From positions 1-25,733 of the forward strand of contig JBEEGX010000237.1 in NCBI GenBank assembly GCA_041167105.1: 25,733 bases of DNA, written 5' to 3'. Below the pieces are notes generated by a model. It saw only the letters and a list, made by a program, of their open reading frames with translations. It was not told the origin of the DNA and searched no databases. The position numbers were made by a program, and so were the translations under genes. This document shows positions 14,727-22,097 of the stretch, one piece after another; position 1 is the stretch's first letter, and the number at the start of each line of letters is the position of its first letter. Origin of the DNA: JAJPGZ01 sp041167105. GTDB taxonomy: Bacteria > Verrucomicrobiota > Verrucomicrobiia > Chthoniobacterales > UBA10450.

Positions 14727-15683
14727 ATGTCTGAACGTTTGCCGGTCGATCTTCCGCCTCACGCCAATCTCTCCCGCGGATACAGCGCAGTTTTTGCCAC
14801 CATCATCATCTGGTCGCTCCCTTCGCTTTTTCAATTCTATCTCCTGCGCACCTACGATCCGTGGACGCAAAATTTCTACCGCTACGCCGTGGCTTGCTTG
14901 TCGATCTTGCCCTTCGTTTTTCTCCGGCGCGGCGGCAAGATCGACATGCACGCCTTCGCCATTTGCCTTCTCCCTTGCCTGCCGAACGTCGTCCACCAAA
15001 TCACGCAAGTGATGGCGCTTTTCTACATGGGCCCGGGCGTCTACGCCATTTTCACTCGCACCTCTGTCATCTTCACTGCGCTGCTCGCGCTTATCTTTTT
15101 TCCCGAAGAACGCTACGTCATTCGCCAATGGCAATTCCTCATCGGCACTTTGCTCGGTTTGTTAGGCGCGTTCGGCGTCATCTGGTTTCAACCCGGAAAT
15201 CACGCGCAAGATCGACATGTGGCTTTGCCCGGACTCTTCATCGCCTTCACCGCGACGTTCTGTTGGGCGCTCTACGGCATCTTCGTCAAACGTCCCAGCG
15301 CTGAGCTCGGCTCCATCCGCAGCTTCGCCGTCGTTAGTCTCATCACTTCCGCGTTCCTCCTCCCGCTCACGCTCATCTTCGGCAAGATCGACATCCCACT
15401 TCACGCCAGCGCGCACATGAATCTGATTCTCATCGGCTCGGCCGTTACCTGCATCACCATGGCGCACGTTCTCTATTACGTAGCGATCAAGGAAATCGGC
15501 GTCGCGCTCGCGCAAACCTTGCAACTTCTCTGCCCGTTAGGCGCGCTCGCATTGTCGGCGTGGATTTTTCACGAACGCCTGACCAGCGCGCAAATCTACA
15601 GCGGCGTCATCTTGCTCATCGGCGCGTTTCTCGCCATGCGCACTAAACCGATCGCCACCACTGAGTCGGCAGAAAATTTGTGA
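14727..15683 (+). CDS. EamA/DMT-family transporter
   Basis: This 318-residue inner-membrane protein has about ten hydrophobic helices arranged as two repeats of five, as in the drug/metabolite transporter superfamily (first repeat about 20-150 with YRYAVACLSILPFVFLRR and YAIFTRTSVIFTALLALIFF; second about 165-305 with FCWALYGIFVKR and TLQLLCPLGALALSAWIFHE). Such proteins export or import amino acids, metabolites or drugs; the substrate cannot be told. Its stop TGA overlaps the GTG start of the APC permease by 4 bases, so the two are probably one operon. No Shine-Dalgarno is visible at ATG 14727. Four copies of the 11-mer fall in it, in three different frames. Confidence 0.87.
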   Translation: MSERLPVDLPPHANLSRGYSAVFATIIIWSLPSLFQFYLLRTYDPWTQNFYRYAVACLSILPFVFLRRGGKIDMHAFAICLLPCLPNVVHQITQVMALFYMGPGVYAIFTRTSVIFTALLALIFFPEERYVIRQWQFLIGTLLGLLGAFGVIWFQPGNHAQDRHVALPGLFIAFTATFCWALYGIFVKRPSAELGSIRSFAVVSLITSAFLLPLTLIFGKIDIPLHASAHMNLILIGSAVTCITMAHVLYYVAIKEIGVALAQTLQLLCPLGALALSAWIFHERLTSAQIYSGVILLIGAFLAMRTKPIATTESAENL

Positions 15684-17014
15684 GCGCGCCACCACTGCGA
15701 CGCGGCGTCGGCACGCTTGCGCTCGTTTTCATTCTGTTCTTCTGCACGTCGGGCGGCCCGTACACGACCGAGACATTGATTCATTCCGTCGGCCCTGGGT
15801 TGGGATTGTCGATCTTGATTCTCATCCCGCTCATCTGGTCGCTGCCGGAAGTGCTCATCGTCGGCGAGCTCGCGAGCATGTTGCCGGAAGAAGGTGGCTA
15901 TTACCGCTGGGTCGATCGCGCATTCGGCCGCTTTTGGGCCTTTCAAAACGGCTGGCTCACCTGGATGTATTCGCTGGTCGACATGGCGATCTATCCCGTC
16001 CTCTTCAATCAATATCTGCGCTTCTTCCTGCCAAATCTCGATCCGCGACTCGAATGGCTCATCTCGTTAGGTGTAATTTGGGGCGCAACCTGGATTAACT
16101 TGCGCGGATCAATCCGTGTCGGTCGCGCCTCCATCATCGCCGGCTCGTTCGTCATGCTCGGTTTTTTGACGATGTCGATCTTGTCCGCGCCGCACATCAA
16201 TCACATTCCATGGCGGCCATTCGCCTCCGCAGACGCTCACGGTCTCGGCGGACTCGCCGTCGGCATCTCGATCGCGCTCTGGAATTACATCGGCTGGGAC
16301 AACGCATCGACCGTGAACGGCGAAGTGATCGATGCTTCGCGCACTTATCCCCGCGCGCTCGCCATCGCGCTGCCCTTTGTCACGCTCGGTTATCTCGTGC
16401 CGCTGCTCACTTCGCTCGGTGCAACCGATTGGTCGACGTGGAGCGAAGGCGCCTGGCCGCAAATCGCCGCCGCTGCGACCGGTATGCGTTGGATCGCAAT
16501 CTGGATCGCTCTCGGCGGAATGATCAGCGCACTCGCGCTTTTCAACGCGCTTCTGCTCAGCTACTCGCGCATTCCATTCGTCCTCGCCCTCGATGGATTA
16601 TTGCCGAACAAACTCGCTAAGATCGACAATCGCTCCACCCCGCGAAACGCCATCATCATCTCCGCCATCTTCTATTCCATCTTCGTCCTCGTCCCCTTCG
16701 GCAAACTCGTCATCGCCGATGTCCTCCTCTATTCGCTCGCGCTCTTTCTGGAATTTTTCTCCCTCATTCAACTGCGCAAAGCCGAACCCAATTTGCGCGG
16801 CCCATTCCGAATTCCGTTAGGCCGCCGCGGCGTCATCGTCCTCGCCGCGCTCCCGATGATTGTCCTGCTCGGCGTCGTCGCGATCTCATTCCGCGACGGC
16901 GAATACGGCCTGCCCGCAATCATCGGCGCCACAGTTGCGATTGGACTCGGACCGATTGTTTACGCATTCGCTACGCGCCGGGCGCATAGCCGATCGCTTC
17001 CATCCAGTCGCTAA
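15680..17014 (+). CDS. APC-superfamily amino acid permease
   Basis: This 444-residue membrane protein has about 12 helices and the APC-family features: the first helix with the unwound-type segment FCTSGGPYTTETLI, LASMLPEEGGYYRWVDRAFG at about 63-82 (typical of amino acid/polyamine permeases) and a helix-6 region WNYIGWDNASTVNGEV. It probably imports an amino acid or amine with cation symport; the substrate is not known. The start is GTG 15680, overlapping the previous stop (GTGA). The 3' end overlaps the convergent anti-sigma gene by 44 bases. Confidence 0.87.
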   Translation: MSAPPLRRGVGTLALVFILFFCTSGGPYTTETLIHSVGPGLGLSILILIPLIWSLPEVLIVGELASMLPEEGGYYRWVDRAFGRFWAFQNGWLTWMYSLVDMAIYPVLFNQYLRFFLPNLDPRLEWLISLGVIWGATWINLRGSIRVGRASIIAGSFVMLGFLTMSILSAPHINHIPWRPFASADAHGLGGLAVGISIALWNYIGWDNASTVNGEVIDASRTYPRALAIALPFVTLGYLVPLLTSLGATDWSTWSEGAWPQIAAAATGMRWIAIWIALGGMISALALFNALLLSYSRIPFVLALDGLLPNKLAKIDNRSTPRNAIIISAIFYSIFVLVPFGKLVIADVLLYSLALFLEFFSLIQLRKAEPNLRGPFRIPLGRRGVIVLAALPMIVLLGVVAISFRDGEYGLPAIIGATVAIGLGPIVYAFATRRAHSRSLPSSR

Positions 17015-17738
17015 ACGGCACTACGTAATCTGAAAGATCGATGCCGCCATGCGTCTTGGCGGATTGCAAAAGCTGCAATACGAATTTCCCATTCCGCGCA
17101 CGATAGAAATGAGCGGTTGCGACTTCGGCTCCGCCACGCTCGAAGAAAACCAGTTCGTAGATTCGACTATTCACGCCGCGATCGACATTTCTCAAGAGCG
17201 TCGGCGTGGAAAGGCGCTTCTGCATTTTCGCGATTCGGTACGCGTCATTGATCACTTCGATTGGATGGCGTTCGCCGCCGGGTTGCGGATCGACGACTTC
17301 CGCCACCACAATATGGTCTATCTTTCCGACCGAATTCACCGCGATCGGGTTTGGCATCGTGTTCGGTAGCGGCAAATCTGATTCAACTTCAACCGGCGAC
17401 CCATCACTTCGCACGATGTCACGATTCGTTCGGTACTTCGCGAGTCCGATTGCGGCGATAATTGCGAACAGAGCGATGCTAGCGGCCAAAGCCAATGGTC
17501 GCGCCTTTGCCCAAAACCAAGGGTCATCGCGAATGTCGATTAAGTTCATCGGACGCGAAGATTCAGTTTTCAGTTCCGCGGCGAATTCTTCTTTCAATGC
17601 GCGCGCCATCTCGCGCGTTTCATCGACATAGCGCTGCGCTTCGGGCGACTCCGCGACCGCACGTGCGATTGTCGATCTTTTCGGCTCGTCGAACTCGTCG
17701 AGCGCGAATGCGGTCAATTTCGGATCATCAATGTTCAT
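16971..17738 (-). CDS. Membrane anti-sigma factor-like protein
   Basis: This 255-residue protein starts two bases after the ECF sigma stop, which suggests it controls that sigma factor. Residues 1-60 (DPKLTAFALDEFDEPKRSTI, ETREMARALKEEF) resemble the short helical N-terminal segment found in verrucomicrobial and planctomycete anti-sigma-like proteins (LTAYALGEL pattern). A single membrane helix (81-101, PLALAASIALFAIIAAIGLA) follows, then an extracytoplasmic domain of about 150 residues (about 105-255) that I do not recognise. A zinc-binding HxxxCxxC motif, typical of classic ZAS anti-sigma factors, is absent. Function is inferred from position and topology. Confidence 0.75.
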   Translation of the reverse strand: MNIDDPKLTAFALDEFDEPKRSTIARAVAESPEAQRYVDETREMARALKEEFAAELKTESSRPMNLIDIRDDPWFWAKARPLALAASIALFAIIAAIGLAKYRTNRDIVRSDGSPVEVESDLPLPNTMPNPIAVNSVGKIDHIVVAEVVDPQPGGERHPIEVINDAYRIAKMQKRLSTPTLLRNVDRGVNSRIYELVFFERGGAEVATAHFYRARNGKFVLQLLQSAKTHGGIDLSDYVVPFSDWMEAIGYAPGA

Positions 17739-17740
17739 GT

Positions 17741-18295
17741 TCAGGTTGTTCTGGGTTCGAATTGCAGAAAATCTTTCGAGGCCTGCCCGTACTTTTGCCG
17801 CAGCGTTTTGAGCGCGGTGTGAATGAGCACGCCCACGTTGTTTGCGTTCGTCTTTGTGATCTCGGCGATCTGTTGATAGCTAAGATCGTTTTGAAATTTT
17901 AGTTGCAGTACTTCTTGTTGCCGCGGCGGCAGCGTCGCGATGATGCGCATCAAAAATCCGGTGGCTTCCTGTTGCTCGAGACGGGTGAACGGCATCGGCT
18001 GCTCGTCTTCATGCGACTCAATTATTTCTTCGTCGACAAACAGCATCCGCTTTTCTTTGCGGCAAACATTGAGTGCACCGTTTCGACAAACGGTGAAGAG
18101 CCACGTCGCCGGCTCTTCCGCAGTGGATGTCGATCTTGCGCCGTTGCACTGATATTTCATGAAAGTTTCTTGCACCACATCGCGCGCTCGTTCGCGATCG
18201 CCCGTGATGCGCGAGGCGAATTGCAGCAGCGGAATTTCAAATCGCCGCATCAACCTTTGCATCCGCTCATCCGCGCTCGCGTCGGCGTTCGCCAT
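17741..18295 (-). CDS. ECF-type RNA polymerase sigma factor
   Basis: This 184-residue sigma-70 family protein has only regions 2 and 4, as expected for extracytoplasmic-function sigma factors. Region 2 (about 20-90) shows LQFASRITGDRERARDVVQE and WLFTVCRNGALNVCRKEK; region 4 (about 120-170) shows ATLPPRQQEVLQLKF and the helix-turn-helix LSYQQIAEITKTNANNVGVL. It would direct transcription of a stress or surface regulon. It is followed by a membrane anti-sigma-like gene and preceded, after 58 bases, by a TonB-like gene, all on one strand. A copy of the 11-mer (18128) interrupts region 2 with ARSTST, in a loop between helices. Confidence 0.9.
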   Translation of the reverse strand: MANADASADERMQRLMRRFEIPLLQFASRITGDRERARDVVQETFMKYQCNGARSTSTAEEPATWLFTVCRNGALNVCRKEKRMLFVDEEIIESHEDEQPMPFTRLEQQEATGFLMRIIATLPPRQQEVLQLKFQNDLSYQQIAEITKTNANNVGVLIHTALKTLRQKYGQASKDFLQFEPRTT

Positions 18296-18353
18296 ATCCT
18301 ATGAAAAGATTAACCCGCATCGCCGCGAAACATTAGGAGATTCTTGCCGCCGT

Positions 18354-18950
18354 TCAGAAGGATGCGCCGGTGAGTGTAAACGTGATTGGCACGCGCACAT
18401 GCTCCGGTGTTCGAGCTTTAAATCGCCAGCGTCTCAACGTGTTCACGGTCGATTGATCCAAAATCGCGCTGCCCGTGGTTTGCGTCATCTGCGCCTCGAT
18501 GACAGTGCCGCTTGCCGCGTCGATTGTTAGACCGGCAACACCTGAGCCGGTTTCGCGTCGACGACGCGCTTCATACGGATATTCCGGCCGCGGGGCAGAC
18601 AGCGCAGCCGTTTTTACGGTGGAGAACGAAGCGGACGCTACACTTCGAGTCGGCAAAACTGGAGCGATGCGAGCCGGGCGCATCACCGATCGTAACTCCT
18701 GCTCCTGGAAATCATTTTCGACATTCGGCATCGCAGGCGGATCCGGCGGTGGAATGTCGATCGGCGGCGGGGATTCTGTTTGATCGACAACAACCTCCAC
18801 GATCGCTGGCGGTAAAACGCAAACGATGTCCGGCGGCTGCGCGCGGTTTGCGCCAAGCGCAATGGCTCCGCCATGGATCACAATTGCGCACGCAAATGCG
18901 AATGCAGCCATGCGCCTTCCATGTGCTCGGTAAATTATTGCTTTGTTCAT
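18354..18950 (-). CDS. TonB-family energy transducer
   Basis: This 198-residue protein has the TonB layout: a membrane anchor (about 13-35, MAAFAFACAIVIHGGAIALG), a Pro-rich periplasmic spacer (ESPPPIDIPPPDPPAMPNV), and a C-terminal TonB domain (about 115-198: RPEYPYEARRRRETGSGVAG, then VNTLRRWRFKA and a final beta strand). TonB couples the proton motive force of the inner membrane to outer-membrane transporters. ExbB/ExbD and a TonB-dependent receptor are not in the window. The Shine-Dalgarno AAAGGAA precedes ATG 18950. It is first in an apparent operon with the ECF sigma and anti-sigma genes. Confidence 0.85.
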   Translation of the reverse strand: MNKAIIYRAHGRRMAAFAFACAIVIHGGAIALGANRAQPPDIVCVLPPAIVEVVVDQTESPPPIDIPPPDPPAMPNVENDFQEQELRSVMRPARIAPVLPTRSVASASFSTVKTAALSAPRPEYPYEARRRRETGSGVAGLTIDAASGTVIEAQMTQTTGSAILDQSTVNTLRRWRFKARTPEHVRVPITFTLTGASF

Positions 18951-19060
18951 TGGGAATTCCTTTCACCGAGATGAACACGCGAAGTGCGCTAATCTTAGAG
19001 CCTTGTCTTCGCAATTATGGATTGCCAAATCCACCGCGGCGTTTTCACTGTTCCCAATTG
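18951..19060. other. Divergent spacer tonB-like / prenyltransferase
   Basis: This 110-base spacer must hold the promoters of both divergent genes. I see no convincing -35/-10 pair on either strand. A GGAAC word on the minus strand resembles an ECF -35 box, but no matching -10 box follows. Confidence 0.3.
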
Positions 19061-19942
19061 ATGGACTTAAAGTCGTATCTTCGATCTCGGCAGAAGCAGA
19101 TCGATCGTGCGCTCGATCGATTCTTACCTAACGAGAAGACGAGACCGGCGACGATTCATAAGGCGATGCGGTATTCGCTCTTCGCGGGCGGGAAACGGTT
19201 GCGTCCCATTTTGTGCCTCGCGGCGGCGGATGCGTGTGGCGGCAAGATCGACAATGCCATGCCGCTCGCTTGCGCGATGGAGTGCATCCACACCTACTCG
19301 CTAGTCCACGACGATCTCCCGAGCATGGACAATGACGATTTCCGTCGTGGCCGCGCGACCTGCCACAAGGTTTTCGGCGACGGCATCGCGGTGCTGGCAG
19401 GCGATGCGTTGCTTACGGTCGCATTCGAAATTGTTTCGCACACGAAACCGCCGCATCGCTACGATCCGTTCACGCTCTTGCGTGAGGTCGCGGTCGCCGC
19501 CGGCAGTCGCAAGCTCATCGCCGGACAGGTGGCGGACCTCGAAGCCGAAGGACGAAAGGTCAGCCGGGCCGATCTTCGTTACATTCACGAAAATAAAACG
19601 GCGGCGATTTTGACCGCTTCGGTTTGTCTGGGGGCGATGAGCGCAAACGCGACGGCGAAGGAGCTGGCTGCGATCACGAAATTCGGCCGTTCGTTAGGCC
19701 TGGCTTTTCAGGTGATCGACGACATTCTCGACGTTACGCAAACGAGCGAGAAGCTGGGCAAAAGCGCGGGCAAAGATGTGGCGGCGCAAAAGGCGACGTA
19801 TCCGGCGGTGATCGGTTTGGATGCGTCGCGCATCGAAGCGCGACGCCTAACGAAGCAGGCGCACAGTTCGTTGTCGATCTTCGGGGCAAAGGGCGAAACG
19901 CTGCACGCGCTGGCGAATTATCTCCTCGAGCGCGAATACTAA
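19061..19942 (+). CDS. ispA: Polyprenyl (farnesyl/geranyl) diphosphate synthase
   Basis: This 293-residue enzyme condenses isopentenyl diphosphate with dimethylallyl or geranyl diphosphate to make short isoprenoids for quinones, undecaprenyl phosphate or terpenes. The two aspartate-rich motifs are present: first DDLPSMDNDD (Asp84, Asp85, Asp90) with the bacterial two-residue insertion, and second DDILD (220-224). GGKRLRPIL (43-51) and the Lys of KTAAIL (about 179-184) complete the active site. The region before the first motif (CIHTYSLVHDD) is typical of bacterial farnesyl diphosphate synthases. ATG 19061 gives the usual length; the frame is open far upstream, but that part lies opposite the TonB gene. 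No Shine-Dalgarno is clear. Confidence 0.9.
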   Translation: MDLKSYLRSRQKQIDRALDRFLPNEKTRPATIHKAMRYSLFAGGKRLRPILCLAAADACGGKIDNAMPLACAMECIHTYSLVHDDLPSMDNDDFRRGRATCHKVFGDGIAVLAGDALLTVAFEIVSHTKPPHRYDPFTLLREVAVAAGSRKLIAGQVADLEAEGRKVSRADLRYIHENKTAAILTASVCLGAMSANATAKELAAITKFGRSLGLAFQVIDDILDVTQTSEKLGKSAGKDVAAQKATYPAVIGLDASRIEARRLTKQAHSSLSIFGAKGETLHALANYLLEREY

Positions 19943-19945
19943 GCT

Positions 19946-20275
19946 TTAGCGATAACGACGCAGTTGGTCGTGTCGGCGCGGCAGACCGAAGAAACAAACG
20001 GGAATGATCGCGAGCGCAGCCGCAGAAATGAATACGCCGATGGCAAATGGCATCGTGAATGTTTCCCGGCCAAACTCGGTTGACGTTCCGCCGATCACAA
20101 ACAGGACGAGTGCGGTGAGCGCGACGATTTCCAAAATGAGAAAACGCGCGAGCTTTCTCCGGCGTCGCGATTTCCGGCGCGGCACACGATCGAGCTCTGG
20201 AAATTTCGGCACGATCGCGGGTGGCGCAGCCGCGATTTTCATCTGCACTGTTTCTTCAACTTGCGTTGCCTTCAT
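19946..20275 (-). CDS. Small two-helix membrane protein, unknown function
   Basis: This 109-residue protein is not recognised. It has a hydrophilic N-terminus, a very basic stretch (VPRRKSRRRRKLAR at 31-44) and two membrane helices (about 45-62, ILEIVALTALVLFVIGG, and about 76-97, FAIGVFISAAALAIIPVCFF), ending in another basic tail. The basic sequence before the first helix suggests that both ends are cytoplasmic. ATG 20275 is chosen because the long hairpin at 20291-20316 lies just upstream; ATG 20302 would be inside it. It converges with ispA with only three bases between stops. Confidence 0.6.
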   Translation of the reverse strand: MKATQVEETVQMKIAAAPPAIVPKFPELDRVPRRKSRRRRKLARFLILEIVALTALVLFVIGGTSTEFGRETFTMPFAIGVFISAAALAIIPVCFFGLPRRHDQLRRYR

Positions 20276-20290
20276 TCCCTTTAACACAAC

Positions 20291-20337
20291 AGGCCACCGC
20301 ATTGCTGCGATGGCCTGCTAAGAGAGCCCAGGCTCTC
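20291..20337. terminator. Two adjacent hairpins after the PEP-CTERM gene
   Basis: GAGAGCC (20322-20328) pairs with GGCTCTC (20331-20337). Next to it AGGCCA and CGCA (20291-20301) pair with TGCG and TGGCCT (20306-20316) around a TTGC loop with one mismatch. Both follow the stop of the PEP-CTERM gene on the minus strand. There is no T run, so they may stabilise or end the transcript without being a standard intrinsic terminator. Confidence 0.5.
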
Positions 20338-20338
20338 G

Positions 20339-20914
20339 TTAGTCTTTCTTGCGGCGTTGCAGCAATGTCGGCGCGCCCGCGAGCATACCCGCACCGCAGA
20401 CGCTCAGGATGGGGAGCAAAGCCGACATCTCCGGTACTGGGACCGACACCTGACCGACGTTGTCGATCTTCGTGCCGGCGTTCGGGCCGCTGCTACGCGT
20501 CGCTTCGGCGGCAAAATTCGACGAGCGCAGTTGGTTGGTGGACGCGATCAGGGAGAAATCGCCGATGAAGGACGAGCCGATGATCGGCGTCGTGCCGTTG
20601 TATGTCCAGGTGAGGTTGAGAAGATTTGGGTCGTCGTTAGGTATGACCAGCGACGGGTTCTGGCCAACGAGCGAGGACGAGAACGTCCAGCCGGACGGCT
20701 GCTGATTCGAACCGAGACTGAAGTTACCGAAATCGTAAATGGTAAAGAAATCTCCCGCGTTTGCCTGTTGATCGACCGTCACGTTGGTCGAGTAATTCCA
20801 AATGAATCCGCCGCTGACGGGCGCCGGTGGTGTCGGTGCAAGCGTCGGAATGATGTCCGCGCGCGCGCTGATGATCCCCGCTGCGATGAAGGCTAACAGA
20901 TAAATGCGTTTCAT
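20339..20914 (-). CDS. PEP-CTERM exported protein
   Basis: This 191-residue protein has a signal peptide (MKRIYLLAFIAAGIISARAD), a beta-rich central region with Asn/Ser/Thr-rich strands (FIWNYSTNVTVDQQ, SGWTFSSSLVGQNP, LNLTWTYNGTTPIIG) and a C-terminal tail VPVPEMSALLPIL followed by a hydrophobic segment and RRKKD. This is a variant PEP-CTERM signal for exosortase sorting, with Met in place of the usual Pro. The Shine-Dalgarno AGGGAA precedes ATG 20914, and a promoter is suggested at 20941-20970. Its role is unknown; such proteins are often linked to exopolysaccharide or the cell surface. Confidence 0.8.
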   Translation of the reverse strand: MKRIYLLAFIAAGIISARADIIPTLAPTPPAPVSGGFIWNYSTNVTVDQQANAGDFFTIYDFGNFSLGSNQQPSGWTFSSSLVGQNPSLVIPNDDPNLLNLTWTYNGTTPIIGSSFIGDFSLIASTNQLRSSNFAAEATRSSGPNAGTKIDNVGQVSVPVPEMSALLPILSVCGAGMLAGAPTLLQRRKKD

Positions 20915-20940
20915 GTTTCCCTGGTGAAGTTGATGTGCGC

Positions 20941-20970
20941 ATTGTGCGAGATTCCACAAGCCGAAGTCAA
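20941..20970 (-). promoter_or_regulatory. Candidate sigma-70 promoter of the PEP-CTERM gene
   Basis: TTGACT (20970-20965), an 18-base spacer and CACAAT (20946-20941) on the minus strand would start transcription about 20 bases upstream of ATG 20914. Further upstream three alternating CTGAC/GTCAG words (20994-21021) can form two mutually exclusive short hairpins. Confidence 0.45.
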
Positions 20971-21041
20971 TATAATTTTCATACCGACTATGACTGACAA
21001 CGCCGTCAGAATTTTCCTGACACTCTCAATCGGCGCCGCTG

Positions 21042-22034
21042 TTAGGCTATCGCGAGGTTCGGATCGATTTCCTCTTGGACCAGCGATGTCGCGCCTTTAG
21101 CCAGGCGTAACGCGGCGGCGAAAGCAATCATGGCCGCGTTGTCGGTGCACAGCCACGGCGGCGCGGTTTTTAGCTCGAGATGGTTCCCGGCGCTCGCCCG
21201 CGCGATTTCGCGACGCAACTCTTCGTTGCAACTCACGCCCCCGCTGATCGTGACAAGATCGACATGGTACTTTCGCGCCGCCGCCATTGTCTTCTGCACC
21301 AGAACATCGAGCACGGCCTGTTGAAACGACGCGCACACATCGGCGAGATAATCGCCACGCAATTTCGGCAACAGATAACGCACCGCCGTCTTCAATCCGC
21401 TAAAGCTAAAGTTCGCCGAGTCCGGCATGCTTCGCGGCAAATCGAAACGTTTCGCCTCGCCGCCGCGCGCAAGCTTTTCAATTTCAGGACCGCCCGGATA
21501 ACCGAGGCCTAACAACTTCGCCACTTTATCGAACGCTTCACCGGCGGCGTCATCAACGGTGCGGCCGATGATTTCGTAATCGCCCACCGCGCGGACGAAG
21601 ATCGACATGGTGTGTCCTCCGCTGACGATGAGCGACACGTTCGGGCGAATCTCCGCGTCGCCGAAGAAGGGCGAGAGCAGATGGCCTTCGAGATGATTGA
21701 TCGCGAGATACGGTTTCGCGGTCGCGATCGCGAGACCTTTCGCGATCGAGGCGCCGATCATCAATGAGCTCGCGAGACCGGGGCCGGAAGTGGCCGCGAA
21801 CGCATCGACATCGACGATGTCGATCTTAGCGCGATCCAGCGCGCGCTCGAGTAAACGTGGCGCGTGCACGAGATGATTCCGCGATGCCACTTCCGGAACG
21901 ACGCCGCCGTATTTTTCATGAGCTGCGATCTGCGACGCCACTTCGCTCGCGAGCAGTTCGCGATCGCGCAAAATCGCGATCGCTGTTTCGTCGCAAGAGG
22001 TTTCAAGCGCTAAAATTGTTCGGAATGAATTCAC
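21042..22034 (-). CDS. tsaD: tRNA N6-threonylcarbamoyladenosine transferase
   Basis: TsaD (330 residues) transfers the threonylcarbamoyl group to A37 of tRNAs reading ANN codons, with TsaB and TsaE. The ASKHA fold is clear: ILALETSCDETAIAI at the start, YGGVVPEVASRNH, ATSGPGLASSLMIG, the metal-binding HLEGH (His114 and His118), SLIVSGGHT and the C-terminal TDNAAMIA. The length is normal. The start is GTG 22034, at the very edge of the intergenic repeat at 22033-22097; no ATG is available in the right place. Three copies of the 11-mer (21255, 21598, 21818) are inside the gene. Confidence 0.95.
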   Translation of the reverse strand: MNSFRTILALETSCDETAIAILRDRELLASEVASQIAAHEKYGGVVPEVASRNHLVHAPRLLERALDRAKIDIVDVDAFAATSGPGLASSLMIGASIAKGLAIATAKPYLAINHLEGHLLSPFFGDAEIRPNVSLIVSGGHTMSIFVRAVGDYEIIGRTVDDAAGEAFDKVAKLLGLGYPGGPEIEKLARGGEAKRFDLPRSMPDSANFSFSGLKTAVRYLLPKLRGDYLADVCASFQQAVLDVLVQKTMAAARKYHVDLVTISGGVSCNEELRREIARASAGNHLELKTAPPWLCTDNAAMIAFAAALRLAKGATSLVQEEIDPNLAIA

Positions 22035-22097
22035 CGCAGAGATCGCTGAGCACGCAGAGAATACATCAAGGCTCCGCGTTCTCTGCGTCCTCCGCGG
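22033..22097. repeat. CTCTGCG-type inverted intergenic repeat
   Basis: The 63-base spacer between ctpA and tsaD is one imperfect palindrome. ACGCAGAGAA (22052-22061) pairs perfectly with TTCTCTGCGT (22079-22088), and the outer arms (CCGCAGAG at 22034 and CTCCGCGG near 22090) also pair. From memory, the word series 'CTCTGCGTCCTCCGCGG' resembles intergenic repeats seen in several bacterial phyla. It follows the ctpA stop directly and its end supplies the GTG start of tsaD. Confidence 0.8.
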
